Shown one piece after another: positions 55,309-64,000 of a stretch of 64,000 bases of DNA; the first letter of the stretch is position 1, and every line of letters begins with the position of its first letter. The position numbers were made by a program, and so were the translations under genes. This DNA is from Ancylothrix sp. D3o (GTDB lineage Bacteria; Cyanobacteriota; Cyanobacteriia; Cyanobacteriales; Oscillatoriaceae), in NCBI RefSeq assembly GCF_025370775.1, contig NZ_JAMXEX010000004.1, forward strand, positions 1 through 64,000, read 5' to 3'. The notes beneath the pieces are model-generated. The model saw only the letters and a program-made list of their open reading frames with translations, was not told the DNA's origin and searched no databases.

Positions 55309-55740
55309 ATGAACCAAGTTTTATTTCATCTTGCCTTCCCCGTCGCAAATATTGCCCAAACCAAACAATTTTACGTCGAAGGATTAGGCTGTCAAATTGG
55401 CCGCGAGTCCCCTAGTTCCGTCATTCTTAACCTTTACGGACATCAAATTGTTGCCCACCTCACCCACGAACCCCTCACCCCCCAACGCACAATTTATCCC
55501 CGCCATTTCGGCCTAATTTTCACTTCGGAGTCTGACTGGGAAACCTTACTAAAACGCGCCCAACAAAAACAACTTACCTTTAGAGAAGAACCGAAACGCC
55601 GGTTCACCGGCCAACCCACCGAACACCGCACATTTTTCTTAGAAGACCCCTTTTATAACGTCCTAGAATTCAAATATTATTGCCACTACGAAGCCATTTT
55701 TGGAGCCAAAGAATTTGCCCAAGTTGGAGATGCTGTCTAG
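55309..55740 (+). CDS. VOC-family protein (glyoxalase/bleomycin-resistance-like)
   Basis: A 143-residue protein with the two beta-alpha-beta-beta-beta units of the VOC fold. Unit one reads LFHLAFPVANIAQTKQFYVEGLGCQIG...HQIVAHLT, and unit two HFGLIFTSESDWETLLKRA...RTFFLEDPFYNVLEFKYY. The His and Glu residues placed at metal-binding positions (HLAF, HFGL, LEFK) suggest a metal site. The specific reaction is unknown. Start lies 28 bases from the divergent DUF92 gene. Confidence 0.85.
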   Translation: MNQVLFHLAFPVANIAQTKQFYVEGLGCQIGRESPSSVILNLYGHQIVAHLTHEPLTPQRTIYPRHFGLIFTSESDWETLLKRAQQKQLTFREEPKRRFTGQPTEHRTFFLEDPFYNVLEFKYYCHYEAIFGAKEFAQVGDAV

Positions 55741-55755
55741 TTTTTATCCCAATCA

Positions 55756-55790
55756 AAAACCCGGCTTCTTTCAGAAGAAACCGGGCTTTT
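55756..55790. terminator. CCCGG(T/C)TTCT repeat, bidirectional terminator
   Basis: cccggcttct (55760-55769) and agaagaaaccggg (55773-55785) pair with a 3-base bulge, with A-run before and T-run after. It separates the VOC gene from the convergent ABC permease gene and belongs to the family of 743-811 and 52373-52401. Confidence 0.75.
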
Positions 55791-55809
55791 AAAAAACTTC
55801 AATCGTCTC

Positions 55810-57657
55810 TTAACTGCGTTTTGCAGCCAGTGCAGCTTTTGACGCAGATTCCCCAAACATTCGTAGCTGCTTGTGCAACTGCCAACTCAACACCCCAAAC
55901 ACTACAAACTCAAACCCAAGCAACCCAAAAACCTGATTTAAATCAACATATTTCAGCGCCTCCCAAGGCCACATCGTTAACAACCAGAAACCGCCATTAT
56001 TAGTGCCGGCATAAATTGAAAGAATGCCCAAAGCAAACGGCGGAACACACAAAAGACTACCCACAGAACCAGCCGCCCAAAAAGCCCGTTTGGGAGTCTT
56101 CATCAACAGAGTTAATTGCACCAAACGAGCACAAATTAACACTAAACTCATCAACAACATTAGACCAGCAAAAGCCGTTTCCTTAGCCTCAAAAGGCGCA
56201 CTCCAAAGCAAAATCCAAGCCATCATCGGCGCAGTAGCAATCACACAATTAACCACCATCGCCACCACAGTCGGACTTTTTTCGCCCCAAACTAAATCCT
56301 GCCAAACAGAAACTCGAACCCCACTTTCCTTGCGTTTTGCCAAATGTTTATAACGCGCCCATTCCAGCAAAACTTGTCGATTGGGAGACAACGCAGCCAT
56401 CAAAATCAACAACAAGAAAAACGTTAACATTAACCCTGATTGCAGATTTATAAGATACTGCGAAGAATAACTTGGGTTCGGACTTTGCACCGCAAAACCC
56501 AACAATTCCACCGCAAAACACGCCGTTATTAAATAACTTTGGCGTTTGCTTAACATCGTCGCTTCATCCGAATCAAAACGCCGGTTCAAAGCTTGGGAAA
56601 TCCAATAAGTCCACAACCCATAATGACACAGCACAAAAAGCACTACACCAAACCCCGCAGCCCCCAACGGTAAATAAAACCACTCCCAAGAATTAATCAT
56701 CCCGTGACGAAACGGCAGATCATAATACTCCTTGCCGGTCCAATTTATCAAATAAGGAAGCAAAACTGACGGAGAAAACAAATTCAAGAAATCAAAAGGA
56801 CTTTTCAAAATTTGTTTGTAATTAACCATCATCAGAAACAAGAAAATCATCCCACTTCCTAACCAAGGTTGGAAACCAGCCAACCAAGAAGTCATGGAAC
56901 CAAAGAGCAACGCCCCACTATAGAAAAACGCACAACTACCTACCACAACCAGGTAATAGCTGAGAATTTCATGGTTAGGAATTCCCGCAGAAAACCCCGC
57001 ATACAAATGAAAAGGCAAAGCCACCAACGCCGCCACATAAAGTAACAACGGAACACCCAAAATTTTCCCTAGAAAAATCTTGTTACCAGACTGAGGGCTC
57101 AAGCGGATAAAATTAAGCGTTCCCCGCCGTTCTTCATTCGCTAAATCACTAATGAGCATATAGGTTCCTACCGTTAATAAAACAACGAAACCACACACAC
57201 TCAACGCTACAAAAATCTGTGGCCAGTGATTTTCCCACCAAAGTTGTAAATTGATCCCATCAGCAGGACAGTTTTGATTTAACAATTTTCCCAGTTGGGA
57301 TATTTTTTGATCCAAGAGTTTTATTTTCTCAGCCTTGGAAGTCCCTTCCGCAAACTGCATATAAAACTGAGTATTTGGAGGACTATAACCAGATGAATGT
57401 CGAAGGTTACTGACTTGGTTTTGCAATTGATATTGTTGCTGTTGATAAGGTAAATAACTATCCCTCAGCCGGCAATAGTCACCCATAATATTGTAGGGGT
57501 GAATCGGAATTTGCCGCAAAAAAGAATACAACACCAACAATTGACCACAAATCGAAGCCAACGCGGCAATAAAAATATTTCGACCTTTTAACCGGCCTTT
57601 TAATTCTCGCAATAACTGCGGATTCCAATTTCCCAACTTATCCAGCAAATTTTTCAT
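55810..57657 (-). CDS. ABC-2 type exporter permease
   Basis: A 615-residue membrane protein. One helix near the N-terminus (about residues 28-48) is followed by a large polar, coiled-coil-prone loop (about 60-145). Roughly eleven more helices follow, among them IFVALSVCGFVVLLTVGTYMLI and an RRGTLNFIRLSPQSGNKIFLGKILG segment typical of ABC-2 permeases. The ATPase gene lies directly upstream in the same direction, so the two form one exporter; the substrate is unknown. An AAAGGA box precedes the ATG. Confidence 0.85.
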   Translation of the reverse strand: MKNLLDKLGNWNPQLLRELKGRLKGRNIFIAALASICGQLLVLYSFLRQIPIHPYNIMGDYCRLRDSYLPYQQQQYQLQNQVSNLRHSSGYSPPNTQFYMQFAEGTSKAEKIKLLDQKISQLGKLLNQNCPADGINLQLWWENHWPQIFVALSVCGFVVLLTVGTYMLISDLANEERRGTLNFIRLSPQSGNKIFLGKILGVPLLLYVAALVALPFHLYAGFSAGIPNHEILSYYLVVVGSCAFFYSGALLFGSMTSWLAGFQPWLGSGMIFLFLMMVNYKQILKSPFDFLNLFSPSVLLPYLINWTGKEYYDLPFRHGMINSWEWFYLPLGAAGFGVVLFVLCHYGLWTYWISQALNRRFDSDEATMLSKRQSYLITACFAVELLGFAVQSPNPSYSSQYLINLQSGLMLTFFLLLILMAALSPNRQVLLEWARYKHLAKRKESGVRVSVWQDLVWGEKSPTVVAMVVNCVIATAPMMAWILLWSAPFEAKETAFAGLMLLMSLVLICARLVQLTLLMKTPKRAFWAAGSVGSLLCVPPFALGILSIYAGTNNGGFWLLTMWPWEALKYVDLNQVFGLLGFEFVVFGVLSWQLHKQLRMFGESASKAALAAKRS

Positions 57658-57726
57658 GGTTGGTGAGTCCTTTATTTTTTAGAAACGATTCTTGACTCTA
57701 GTCTTTTTACCAATGACAAATGACCC

Positions 57727-58677
57727 TTAAGACGCTTGTTTGTGTCCCAATTTCAAAAAAATCGATTCCAAATCTTCTCTAGTGCAATGGAATTCAGATA
57801 AACGAATCCCCGACAACACCAAAGAACGCAACAAATCAGCACTTTCTTCGGGCGTTCCTGAAAAATGCACTCGTAAATTTTCCGTCCCCGTAACTCTTTC
57901 CCAATCTTCCACTTTAGGATAATTTTTTAGCTCAGATTCTAAAGCTTCTAAACTTCCCAAAGTTGACATCATAATCTCTTGCCGGCTCAACCGTTTATAG
58001 AGTTCTTCGAGTCTAGCACTTTCTACCAAATAACTCAACTCCATAATACCAACCGACGTACAAAGCTCCGCCAAATCGCTTAAAACGTGCGAAGAAATTA
58101 AAATCGTCATTCCCGCTTCCCGCAACGTTTTAATAATTTCACGAAACTGCATTCTAGCAATCGGATCTAACCCAGAAACCGGCTCATCCAACAACAACAC
58201 AATCGGCTCGTGAATAATCGTCCTAGCCAGACTCAGCCTTTGTTTCATCCCCCGCGACAGAGTAGAAATTTGACTGTGACGTTTATTAGTTAATTGCACC
58301 AACTCCAACACCTCACAAAGCCGGCGAGTGCGGTGAGGTTCCCGCAAAAAATACAACCGAGCAAAATAATCCAAATAATCCCAAACGACCAAATCATCAT
58401 ACATCGGAAAATCATCAGGCAAATAGCCAATCCGCTGTTTAAGTTTGGGATTACTATTATCTCTGAACAACCGTTCACCATTGATATAAATTTCGCCGGT
58501 AGTCGGTTCTTCTGCGGTAGCTAACATTCGGATTAAAGTGGTTTTACCCGCACCATTGGGGCCAATTAATCCGTAAACTTCGCCACATTCTATCTGAAGA
58601 TCAACATCATTGACTGCAATGTGCCGGTCAAATTGTTTCGTCAATCCGCGAGTATCTACTGCAAGTTGTTTTGACAT
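57727..58677 (-). CDS. ABC exporter ATP-binding protein
   Basis: A 316-residue ATPase. Walker A is GPNGAGKTTLIRML (about residues 38-51), the signature LSRGMKQRLSLARTI (about 139-153), Walker B VLLLDEPVSGLDPIA (about 159-173), and the switch histidine is in LISSHVLSDLAEL. The C-terminal 90 residues are a regulatory extension common in ABC-2/NatA-like transporters. It partners with the permease encoded 69 bases downstream; the spacer has a short accaatgacaaatgac repeat. Confidence 0.92.
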   Translation of the reverse strand: MSKQLAVDTRGLTKQFDRHIAVNDVDLQIECGEVYGLIGPNGAGKTTLIRMLATAEEPTTGEIYINGERLFRDNSNPKLKQRIGYLPDDFPMYDDLVVWDYLDYFARLYFLREPHRTRRLCEVLELVQLTNKRHSQISTLSRGMKQRLSLARTIIHEPIVLLLDEPVSGLDPIARMQFREIIKTLREAGMTILISSHVLSDLAELCTSVGIMELSYLVESARLEELYKRLSRQEIMMSTLGSLEALESELKNYPKVEDWERVTGTENLRVHFSGTPEESADLLRSLVLSGIRLSEFHCTREDLESIFLKLGHKQAS

Positions 58678-59152
58678 AGCTGCGGGAGTGAGAGAGTTGA
58701 TAAGGCCGGTTTTTCCATAGCCTAGCCTACCCCTACAGCCCGTGTCAGTAAATTTTCGGAAATCAGGATATAAAGTTTTGTAAAGATGAGCCAGATTGCC
58801 TTCTCCAGACCAAGAAAAGATATAAGTCTTGGCTAAAAGAGGAGCTTACTCATCAAAAAAAATACTTTTTACCGGCATAGCTTTTTATCACCCAATCTCT
58901 CATCAAGCCATCCCAGCTAAATATTAAATAAAATCCGCCTACCTAAACCAAAATTCCTCAACCATGAACACACTTACCCCACTTACTATATTTAACAAGC
59001 TTCTTCACCCAACCCGGATAAAAATCCCACTTCCGAAATACACATATTGTAACCTCCATAATTTCCCGAATTCCATAAATCTATGGTTAAATAAAATTGT
59101 TCTTAAAAAACTAACATCCCCTAGCAACTGCTACAAGTAAACAAGCAAAACC
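58678..59152. other. Divergent spacer before the chemosensory operon
   Basis: A 475-base region that must contain the promoters of the ABC exporter (minus) and the Wsp-like operon (plus). The plus side is AT-rich with possible -10-like words (for example tactatat near 58985), none strong. A 58-codon frame at 58964-59140 has no ribosome binding site. Confidence 0.3.
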
Positions 59153-59635
59153 ATGTTAATGTTGCTGTTCCATATTGGCAAAGATTTATATGCCATCGAC
59201 AGTAAAAGTGTTGTCGAAGTCATCCCCCGCGTTCCCCTCAGAAAAATCCATCATGTCCCCGAATATGTAGCCGGTTTATTTAATTATCGCGGAGCAATCG
59301 TACCCGTCATCGATCTTTGCCATTTAATACGAGAAAACCCAAGCAAATTTAGTCTTAGTACCCGAATTATCATGGTTAGCTACCCACTCAAGAATAACAC
59401 CCTGCAATACCTGGGCTTAATAGCCGAACGCATAACAGAAACCTTAAACGTCTCGAAACCTAACTTTGTAGACTCCGGTATTCGAGTCAGCGAAGCCCCA
59501 TATTTAGGTAGGATGATGATGAATGAAAAGGGTATAATTCAGTGCATAGAACTTGAGCAATTATTTGCCGATGCACAACATACCTATCTGCTCACCGCAG
59601 GAGAAGGCTATGCAGGAAACATTGAATCTAATTGA
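59153..59635 (+). CDS. CheW-like adaptor (WspB-like)
   Basis: A 160-residue single CheW domain: LLFHIGKDLYAIDSKSVVEVIPRVPLRKIHHVPEYVAGLFNYRGAIVPVIDLCHLI, with the conserved G.FNYRG...V.DL core, then a second half ending in GIIQCIELEQLF. It links the chemoreceptor to the CheA kinase. As the first gene of the operon, with a CheR-TPR gene overlapping its end by 26 bases, it corresponds to WspB in the Wsp system. Confidence 0.9.
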   Translation: MLMLLFHIGKDLYAIDSKSVVEVIPRVPLRKIHHVPEYVAGLFNYRGAIVPVIDLCHLIRENPSKFSLSTRIIMVSYPLKNNTLQYLGLIAERITETLNVSKPNFVDSGIRVSEAPYLGRMMMNEKGIIQCIELEQLFADAQHTYLLTAGEGYAGNIESN

Positions 59636-60944
59636 AAGCTTATTACAACAAAAAACCGGCTTAGAACCCAAAATTATTGGCCCTCGAAAAATTGGTAAAG
59701 CCGTTGAAAACCGTCTAGCTCTTTGTGACGGACTCGACATAAACACCTACCTCAAACTTTTACGAACCTCCGCCCAAGAATTTGCCGAATTAGTTGAACT
59801 GCTCATTGTCCCCGAAACCTGGTTTTTTCGAGAACGCCAAGCTTTTGACTTTATCAGTCACTACCTACGTTCACAGTGGCTTCCTCAAAGCAATCAAACC
59901 CCACTTAGACTGTTAAGTGTACCTTGTTCTTCCGGCGAAGAACCTTACTCCCTAGCTATGCAACTTCTCGACATGGGATTAGTTCCTGCTCAGTTTCAAA
60001 TCGATGCGATTGATATTAGCCAACAGTCTTTAGAAAAAGCCAAAAAAGGCATATACACCCGCAATTCATTTCGCGGAAATAACCTAGAGTTTCAAAGCCG
60101 ATATTTTACCGAAATTAACCAGGAATATCACTTAAAACCAAACATCCGAGGACTTGTCAATTTCACTCAAAAAAATATATTAGGCCAGGGCTTTTGGAAA
60201 AATCCAAATTCTTACGATATTATTTTTTGCCGCAACCTTTTAATTTATTTTGACACAGCAGCTAGAACCCAGGCAATAAAAACATTGCAGAGTTTATTAA
60301 AAAATAAAGGCTTGTTATTTGTGGCCGCCTCAGAAACCAGCCTAATAGCGGAATTAGGCTTTGAGTTAATACGTTCACCCTTCGGGTTAGCAGGGCAAAA
60401 AAAAGGCGGCTTAGAAACCTTAAAACTCGCCCCACCGGCCCAAATCACCCTCAATAATAACCCACTAGACTTAAAAGACAAAAAGCAGATTCATCCAGAA
60501 AAAACCCAACCAAATAATAGGCCGGTTCAAACCATCCCCCCACAACCCCCTAGACACTCAGAACAAAGCTTTGGTAAAGTTGAAAAAGAATATAACAGCT
60601 TAACCAGCCCAAATCCAGAACAAAAAGAAAAAAATCAGCAAAAACTCAACCTTAAAACCATTCGAGACTTAGCCGATCAAGGCTTCTTAAACGAAGCAGC
60701 AGCCCAATGCCAAAACTATCTGAATCAGCATTCAACCAGCGCAGAAGCCTATGTACTCCTAGGTCAAATCTATCATGCTCAAAACCTAGAAATTCAAGCA
60801 GAGCAACACTTCCAAAAAGCCCTTTACCTAAACCCCAAAAACTCAGAAGCTATCCTACATTTGGCATTACTCAAAGAACAGCGGGGAGAAATATCAAAAG
60901 CTACCCTTTTGCGCCAACGCCTGCAACGGATACAAACCTTATAA
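59610..60944 (+). CDS. CheR methyltransferase with C-terminal TPR (WspC-like)
   Basis: A 444-residue protein; the ATG at 59610 has an AGGAG box (ending about seven bases upstream) within the end of cheW, and is preferred to longer frames. A helical CheR N domain (about residues 1-75) precedes the SAM domain with LRLLSVPCSSGEEPYSLAMQLLDMG, IDAIDISQQSLEKAKKG and IFCRNLLIYFD. A Pro/Gln-rich linker (about 285-360) follows, then TPR units (FLNEAAAQCQNYLNQHSTSAEAYVLLGQIYHAQNLEIQAEQHFQKALYLNP). It methylates glutamates of the receptor encoded downstream. The CheR-TPR form is the WspC arrangement. Confidence 0.92.
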   Translation: MQETLNLIESLLQQKTGLEPKIIGPRKIGKAVENRLALCDGLDINTYLKLLRTSAQEFAELVELLIVPETWFFRERQAFDFISHYLRSQWLPQSNQTPLRLLSVPCSSGEEPYSLAMQLLDMGLVPAQFQIDAIDISQQSLEKAKKGIYTRNSFRGNNLEFQSRYFTEINQEYHLKPNIRGLVNFTQKNILGQGFWKNPNSYDIIFCRNLLIYFDTAARTQAIKTLQSLLKNKGLLFVAASETSLIAELGFELIRSPFGLAGQKKGGLETLKLAPPAQITLNNNPLDLKDKKQIHPEKTQPNNRPVQTIPPQPPRHSEQSFGKVEKEYNSLTSPNPEQKEKNQQKLNLKTIRDLADQGFLNEAAAQCQNYLNQHSTSAEAYVLLGQIYHAQNLEIQAEQHFQKALYLNPKNSEAILHLALLKEQRGEISKATLLRQRLQRIQTL

Positions 60945-60989
60945 CCCTTACTAAAAAGCTCAAAATCCTAGGAAAAAATTGGAAAACGT

Positions 60990-62855
60990 ATGCTAAAAAA
61001 TACCACTTTACAAACGCGACTAACCAGCGCCTTTTTGTTCATAGGTTTAATTGTCTTAATTGTCGGAATTATAGGCTTGAGCGCCTCAAACCGGCTCAGT
61101 GGACACATCACCACCTTGTCAGAAAACACCTTGCCCAGCGCCATCAACTTGTGGAAAGTCAACGAAGGACAAACCAGAGTTTTTGGCTCCGAAAAAGTGC
61201 TAATGGCAGACATATTAACCTACGAGCAAAGACAAACAGAATTAGCCAATATTAAAAAAGCCTTAGAAGACATCAAAGAAGGATTTGATACCTATGATAA
61301 GCTGCCCCGAGATCCCGAAGAAGACAAAATCTACAAACAAGTGCTGAGGGAATGGGATAAATGGACAACCGCCAGCGACGAGTACCTACAAATTCACGAT
61401 AATTTTCTCAAATTAGGGGTAAATAACCCGAAAAGACTGCAAATTGAATTATTGCAACAAGGCAGAACAAACTCACCAGAATTTACAGCCGCCACCGCTG
61501 CCGTTAAATTATTAAGTGATTTGAATGCTCAATTAGTGACAACACTAGAGCCAACCTTCAATACAGCAACAGACGCACTGCTCGAAAATATTAACTACCA
61601 AGCCAACCTAGCATCACAATACGAAAAAGCCGCCAGCAGCGACATCAGCCAAAGCAGCTTTTGGATAATCATTGGCTTATTAATCGGCCCCTTAACCGCT
61701 GTCTTATTTGGAATTTTCTTCAGTAAACCAATTGTCCGCAAAGTTTTAGAATTAGTAGATGTCGGCAACAAACTCTCCAGCAGTAATGCAAAATCCCAAC
61801 ACCTACAAACCGTAGAAAAACAAGACGAAATAGGCAAATTGCAAACAGTTTTTTACAACATAGCCGACAAAATCGCAGAACTGGGTACAGTTGCAGAAAA
61901 AATATCCAGTGGCGATTTAACCGCACAAATTCAACCAACAGACAGAAAAGACGAAATAGGCAAATTGCAAACCGCCTTTTACACAATGAACAAAAACCTA
62001 AATGCCCTAATTCGCCGCATTCAACAATCAGGAGTACAAATAACCACCTCAGCCACACAAATAGCCGCCTCTGGCAAACAACTCGAAGCCACAGCCACAG
62101 AACAACTAGCCTCCACCAACGAAGTGACAGCAACCGCCGCAGAAATCGCCAACACCTCCAAAAAATTAGTCAAAATGATCGAGCAAGTCGGTGTTATGAC
62201 AAACAACACGGCGACAGCCGCATCTAACAGCCGAGACGAACTTGGAGAAATGGAAAACATCATGCGACAACTCACCGAAGCCACCAACTCCATCACCTCC
62301 AAACTCGGAGTAATGAATAAAAAAGCCAGCAACATTAACAACGTTGTTGTCACCATTACCAAAGTCGCCGATCAAACCAGCATCCTCTCACTCAACGCCG
62401 CCATCGAAGCAGAAAAAGCAGGAGAATATGGGGCCGGTTTTGCCGTTGTCGCCAGAGAAATTCGCCGACTTGCCAACCAAACCGCCGTCGCCACCTTAGA
62501 AATTGAACAAATCGTCAAAGATATGCAATCCGCCGTATCCGTAGGCGTCATGGAAATGGATAAATTCAACAAATCCGTCACCGATAGTGTTAGTCTCGTT
62601 AGCAAAATTAGTCAACAAATGGGCAAAGTAATCAATCAAGTCCAAAGCTTACCTCCACAATTTGAACAAGTCAATCACAATATGGAACAGCAATCAATTG
62701 CCGCAGAACAAATCAGCGAAGCAATGGAACAACTAACCGACGCTTCCCAGCAAACCGTTGACGCCTTGCGAGAAACCAATAGTGCCTTAGAACAATTAGA
62801 CGATGCCGCCCGATCCTTACGCCAAGAAATCTCCCAATTTAAAGTCCAAAATTAA
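60990..62855 (+). CDS. Methyl-accepting chemotaxis protein (WspA-like)
   Basis: A 621-residue receptor. Membrane helix 1 is at about residues 12-34 and a four-helix-bundle-type periplasmic sensor at about 35-222. Membrane helix 2 is SSFWIIIGLLIGPLTAVLFGIFF (about 223-247). The HAMP region contains two copies of DEIGKLQT(V/A)FY, suggesting duplicated HAMP units. The kinase-control domain has a hairpin tip with VADQTSILSLNAAIEAEKAGEYGAGFAVVAREIRRLANQT. Potential methylation helices flank it. In Wsp systems the receptor responds to surface contact; the signal for this one is unknown. Confidence 0.93.
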   Translation: MLKNTTLQTRLTSAFLFIGLIVLIVGIIGLSASNRLSGHITTLSENTLPSAINLWKVNEGQTRVFGSEKVLMADILTYEQRQTELANIKKALEDIKEGFDTYDKLPRDPEEDKIYKQVLREWDKWTTASDEYLQIHDNFLKLGVNNPKRLQIELLQQGRTNSPEFTAATAAVKLLSDLNAQLVTTLEPTFNTATDALLENINYQANLASQYEKAASSDISQSSFWIIIGLLIGPLTAVLFGIFFSKPIVRKVLELVDVGNKLSSSNAKSQHLQTVEKQDEIGKLQTVFYNIADKIAELGTVAEKISSGDLTAQIQPTDRKDEIGKLQTAFYTMNKNLNALIRRIQQSGVQITTSATQIAASGKQLEATATEQLASTNEVTATAAEIANTSKKLVKMIEQVGVMTNNTATAASNSRDELGEMENIMRQLTEATNSITSKLGVMNKKASNINNVVVTITKVADQTSILSLNAAIEAEKAGEYGAGFAVVAREIRRLANQTAVATLEIEQIVKDMQSAVSVGVMEMDKFNKSVTDSVSLVSKISQQMGKVINQVQSLPPQFEQVNHNMEQQSIAAEQISEAMEQLTDASQQTVDALRETNSALEQLDDAARSLRQEISQFKVQN

Positions 62856-62876
62856 CCGCCTCCCAGGCTCAAAACA

Positions 62877-63629
62877 ATGCTATTAAATGATGGAAAAAAT
62901 TACCTAGACGAAACTCCTACTTTTAATGATTGTTGGAATCAAATAGGAGTAATGGGAGACCGATCTTGCACCCAATTAAAAACAGTCATTCATTGCCATG
63001 AATGCCCCGTTTATGCCGCCGTTGGAGATAGTTTACTAGAAAGAGAACCCATCCCCGATTATCTCCAAGAATGGATTAGCATTCTCGAAGAAACCCCCCA
63101 GACGCAAAACAAACGCGAGAGCAACGAAGCCATCATCCGCACAGCCGAAGCTGTTTCTATCATCATCTTTCGACTAGGCACTGAAAGACTCGGACTCCCG
63201 GTGCGAATGCTACAAGAAGTCACCCATCCTTGCGTCATTCAACCCCTACCTCACCGCAGCAACAACTTATTTTTAGGATTAGTCAATATTCGCGGCGAAA
63301 CATTACTCTGCGCTTCCCTCCACTACCTTTTAAACATCGAGACGGTTGACGAAACCTCCCCCACCCTTCAGGCGAAACACCGCGCCCACAATGCCATCAA
63401 TAAAAAACGAATGCTTGTTGCAGGACAATCACAAGATAAATGGGTTTTTCCCGTTGATCAAGTACACGGAATATTTCGCTTTCACCCCAACGAATTACAA
63501 CAAGCACCCGTTGTGATTACCAAAGCTACCGAAGGCTATACCAAAGGAATAATTTATTGGGAAGGCGACCAAGTTAATTACCTCGACTCTGACCTGTTAT
63601 TTTACACCCTAAATCACAAAATTTTATAA
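62877..63629 (+). CDS. CheW-like adaptor with Cys-rich N-terminus (WspD-like)
   Basis: A 250-residue protein. The N-terminal segment DCWNQIGVMGDRSCTQLKTVIHCHECPVYAAVGDSLLE (about residues 18-55; five cysteines with CHEC) is the signature of WspD proteins. A CheW domain follows (IIFRLGTERLGLPVRMLQEVTHPCVIQPLPHRSNNLFLGLVNIRGETLLCASLHYLL). The Cys cluster may bind metal or an iron-sulphur centre, which is inference. It lies between the receptor and CheA genes, as wspD does. Confidence 0.9.
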   Translation: MLLNDGKNYLDETPTFNDCWNQIGVMGDRSCTQLKTVIHCHECPVYAAVGDSLLEREPIPDYLQEWISILEETPQTQNKRESNEAIIRTAEAVSIIIFRLGTERLGLPVRMLQEVTHPCVIQPLPHRSNNLFLGLVNIRGETLLCASLHYLLNIETVDETSPTLQAKHRAHNAINKKRMLVAGQSQDKWVFPVDQVHGIFRFHPNELQQAPVVITKATEGYTKGIIYWEGDQVNYLDSDLLFYTLNHKIL

Positions 63630-63637
63630 CAGAAAAC

Positions 63638-64000
63638 ATGAGCGATTACACCATTGCAGAATTGTTTCGCAAAGAAACAGAAACGCAAATAACCACCCTC
63701 AAACAATGCCTCAGCCTCTTAAAAACACAGCCCTCCGACCACACAGAACTCGAACGCTCAATCAAGGCAACCCATGACCTCTGGGGCATGACCCAAATTA
63801 TAGAAAAGTCAACAGCAGCCAACTTAGCAAAACTAATGAAAGACTGCTTTATCGGCCTCCAAAAACAAACCTGCGCCCTAGGCGACGAGCAAATAGAGGT
63901 CTTGCTGCACGCCTGCGATTTGCTTTTGAGCATGAGCCAAACACCCGAAGAAGAATTAGAACGCTGGATGTCTGAGCATTCCTGGGATCTGACAACCACC
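63638..64000 (+). CDS. CheA-type hybrid kinase, N-terminal part (WspE-like)
   Basis: An open frame begins at an ATG at 63638 (after a weak gaaaac) and runs off the window after 121 codons. It encodes a HPt-like domain: AELFRKETETQITTLKQCLSLLKT, then SIKATHDLWGMTQIIEKSTAANLAKLMKDCFIG. The His in THDLWG aligns with the phospho-accepting His of the SLKG motif in WspE/CheA, here with DLWG in place of SLKG. The order behind a WspD-like gene is exactly that of wspE. The kinase, CheW-like and receiver domains should lie beyond the edge. Confidence 0.8.
   Translation, partial: MSDYTIAELFRKETETQITTLKQCLSLLKTQPSDHTELERSIKATHDLWGMTQIIEKSTAANLAKLMKDCFIGLQKQTCALGDEQIEVLLHACDLLLSMSQTPEEELERWMSEHSWDLTTT

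Noticed and set aside
58964-59140. 58-codon plus-strand frame before the cheW gene
   Set aside because: No ribosome binding site; composition follows the local A/C bias and has no recognisable pattern.

Overview
The window comes from a filamentous cyanobacterium. The best evidence is an intact hetR with a patX-type gene (signal peptide plus an HRGSGR motif) just upstream on the same strand, a pairing known from multicellular cyanobacteria. A cyanobacterial group 2 sigma factor of the SigC type and an adjacent succinate-semialdehyde dehydrogenase/2-oxoglutarate decarboxylase pair agree with this. No heterocyst structural genes are seen, so a non-heterocystous Oscillatoriales-type filament is as likely as a heterocyst former; the genus cannot be fixed from the sequence alone. 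No rRNA, CRISPR array, insertion sequence or phage gene was recognised.

Layout. 0.1-4 kb is an accessory stretch of small hypothetical genes (a DUF6883/DUF4926 pair, a YbjN-like protein) and an NB-ARC ATPase gene broken by in-frame stops. 4.1-9.3 kb holds housekeeping genes: a peptidoglycan-binding repeat protein, sigC, gpsA, lipA and tRNA-Pro(CGG). 9.4-11.7 kb is the hetR-patX locus, separated by a 1.1 kb spacer with a strongly foldable segment. 11.8-14.8 kb has a divergent pair of oxidoreductases.

14.9-44.9 kb is a large, collinear, relatively AT-rich exopolysaccharide/O-antigen cluster. It runs from an ABC exporter of the Wzm/Wzt type, through sugar-modifying methyltransferases, a 2OG-Fe(II) oxygenase, six or more glycosyltransferases and a polymerase-like membrane protein. 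A sugar-nucleotide cassette (WbuB-like transferase, RmlD-like reductase, CapE/FnlA-like dehydratase, 2-epimerase) follows that suggests UDP-L-RhaNAc/L-QuiNAc. The cluster continues with a glycoside-hydrolase-like protein, a WecA-type initiating transferase, a FlaA1/CapD-like dehydratase, a five-SLBB export protein and a Wzc-like tyrosine kinase. A nested terminator separates it from two minus-strand surface genes: a secreted protein of unknown family with three internal repeats, and an SLH-domain outer-membrane protein.

49.2-52.3 kb encodes the two enzymes that close the cyanobacterial TCA cycle by way of succinic semialdehyde. 52.4-58.7 kb contains xthA, an NmrA-like SDR, a DUF92/VTE6-like membrane protein, a VOC protein and an ABC-2 exporter pair. 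59.1-64 kb is the start of a Wsp-like chemosensory operon (CheW, CheR-TPR, MCP, WspD-like CheW, and a CheA cut by the window edge). In other bacteria such arrays control surface-associated c-di-GMP signalling and polysaccharide output.

The genome carries dispersed palindromic repeats of at least three families, several placed as likely terminators. Strand base composition switches near 54.3 kb independently of gene direction.
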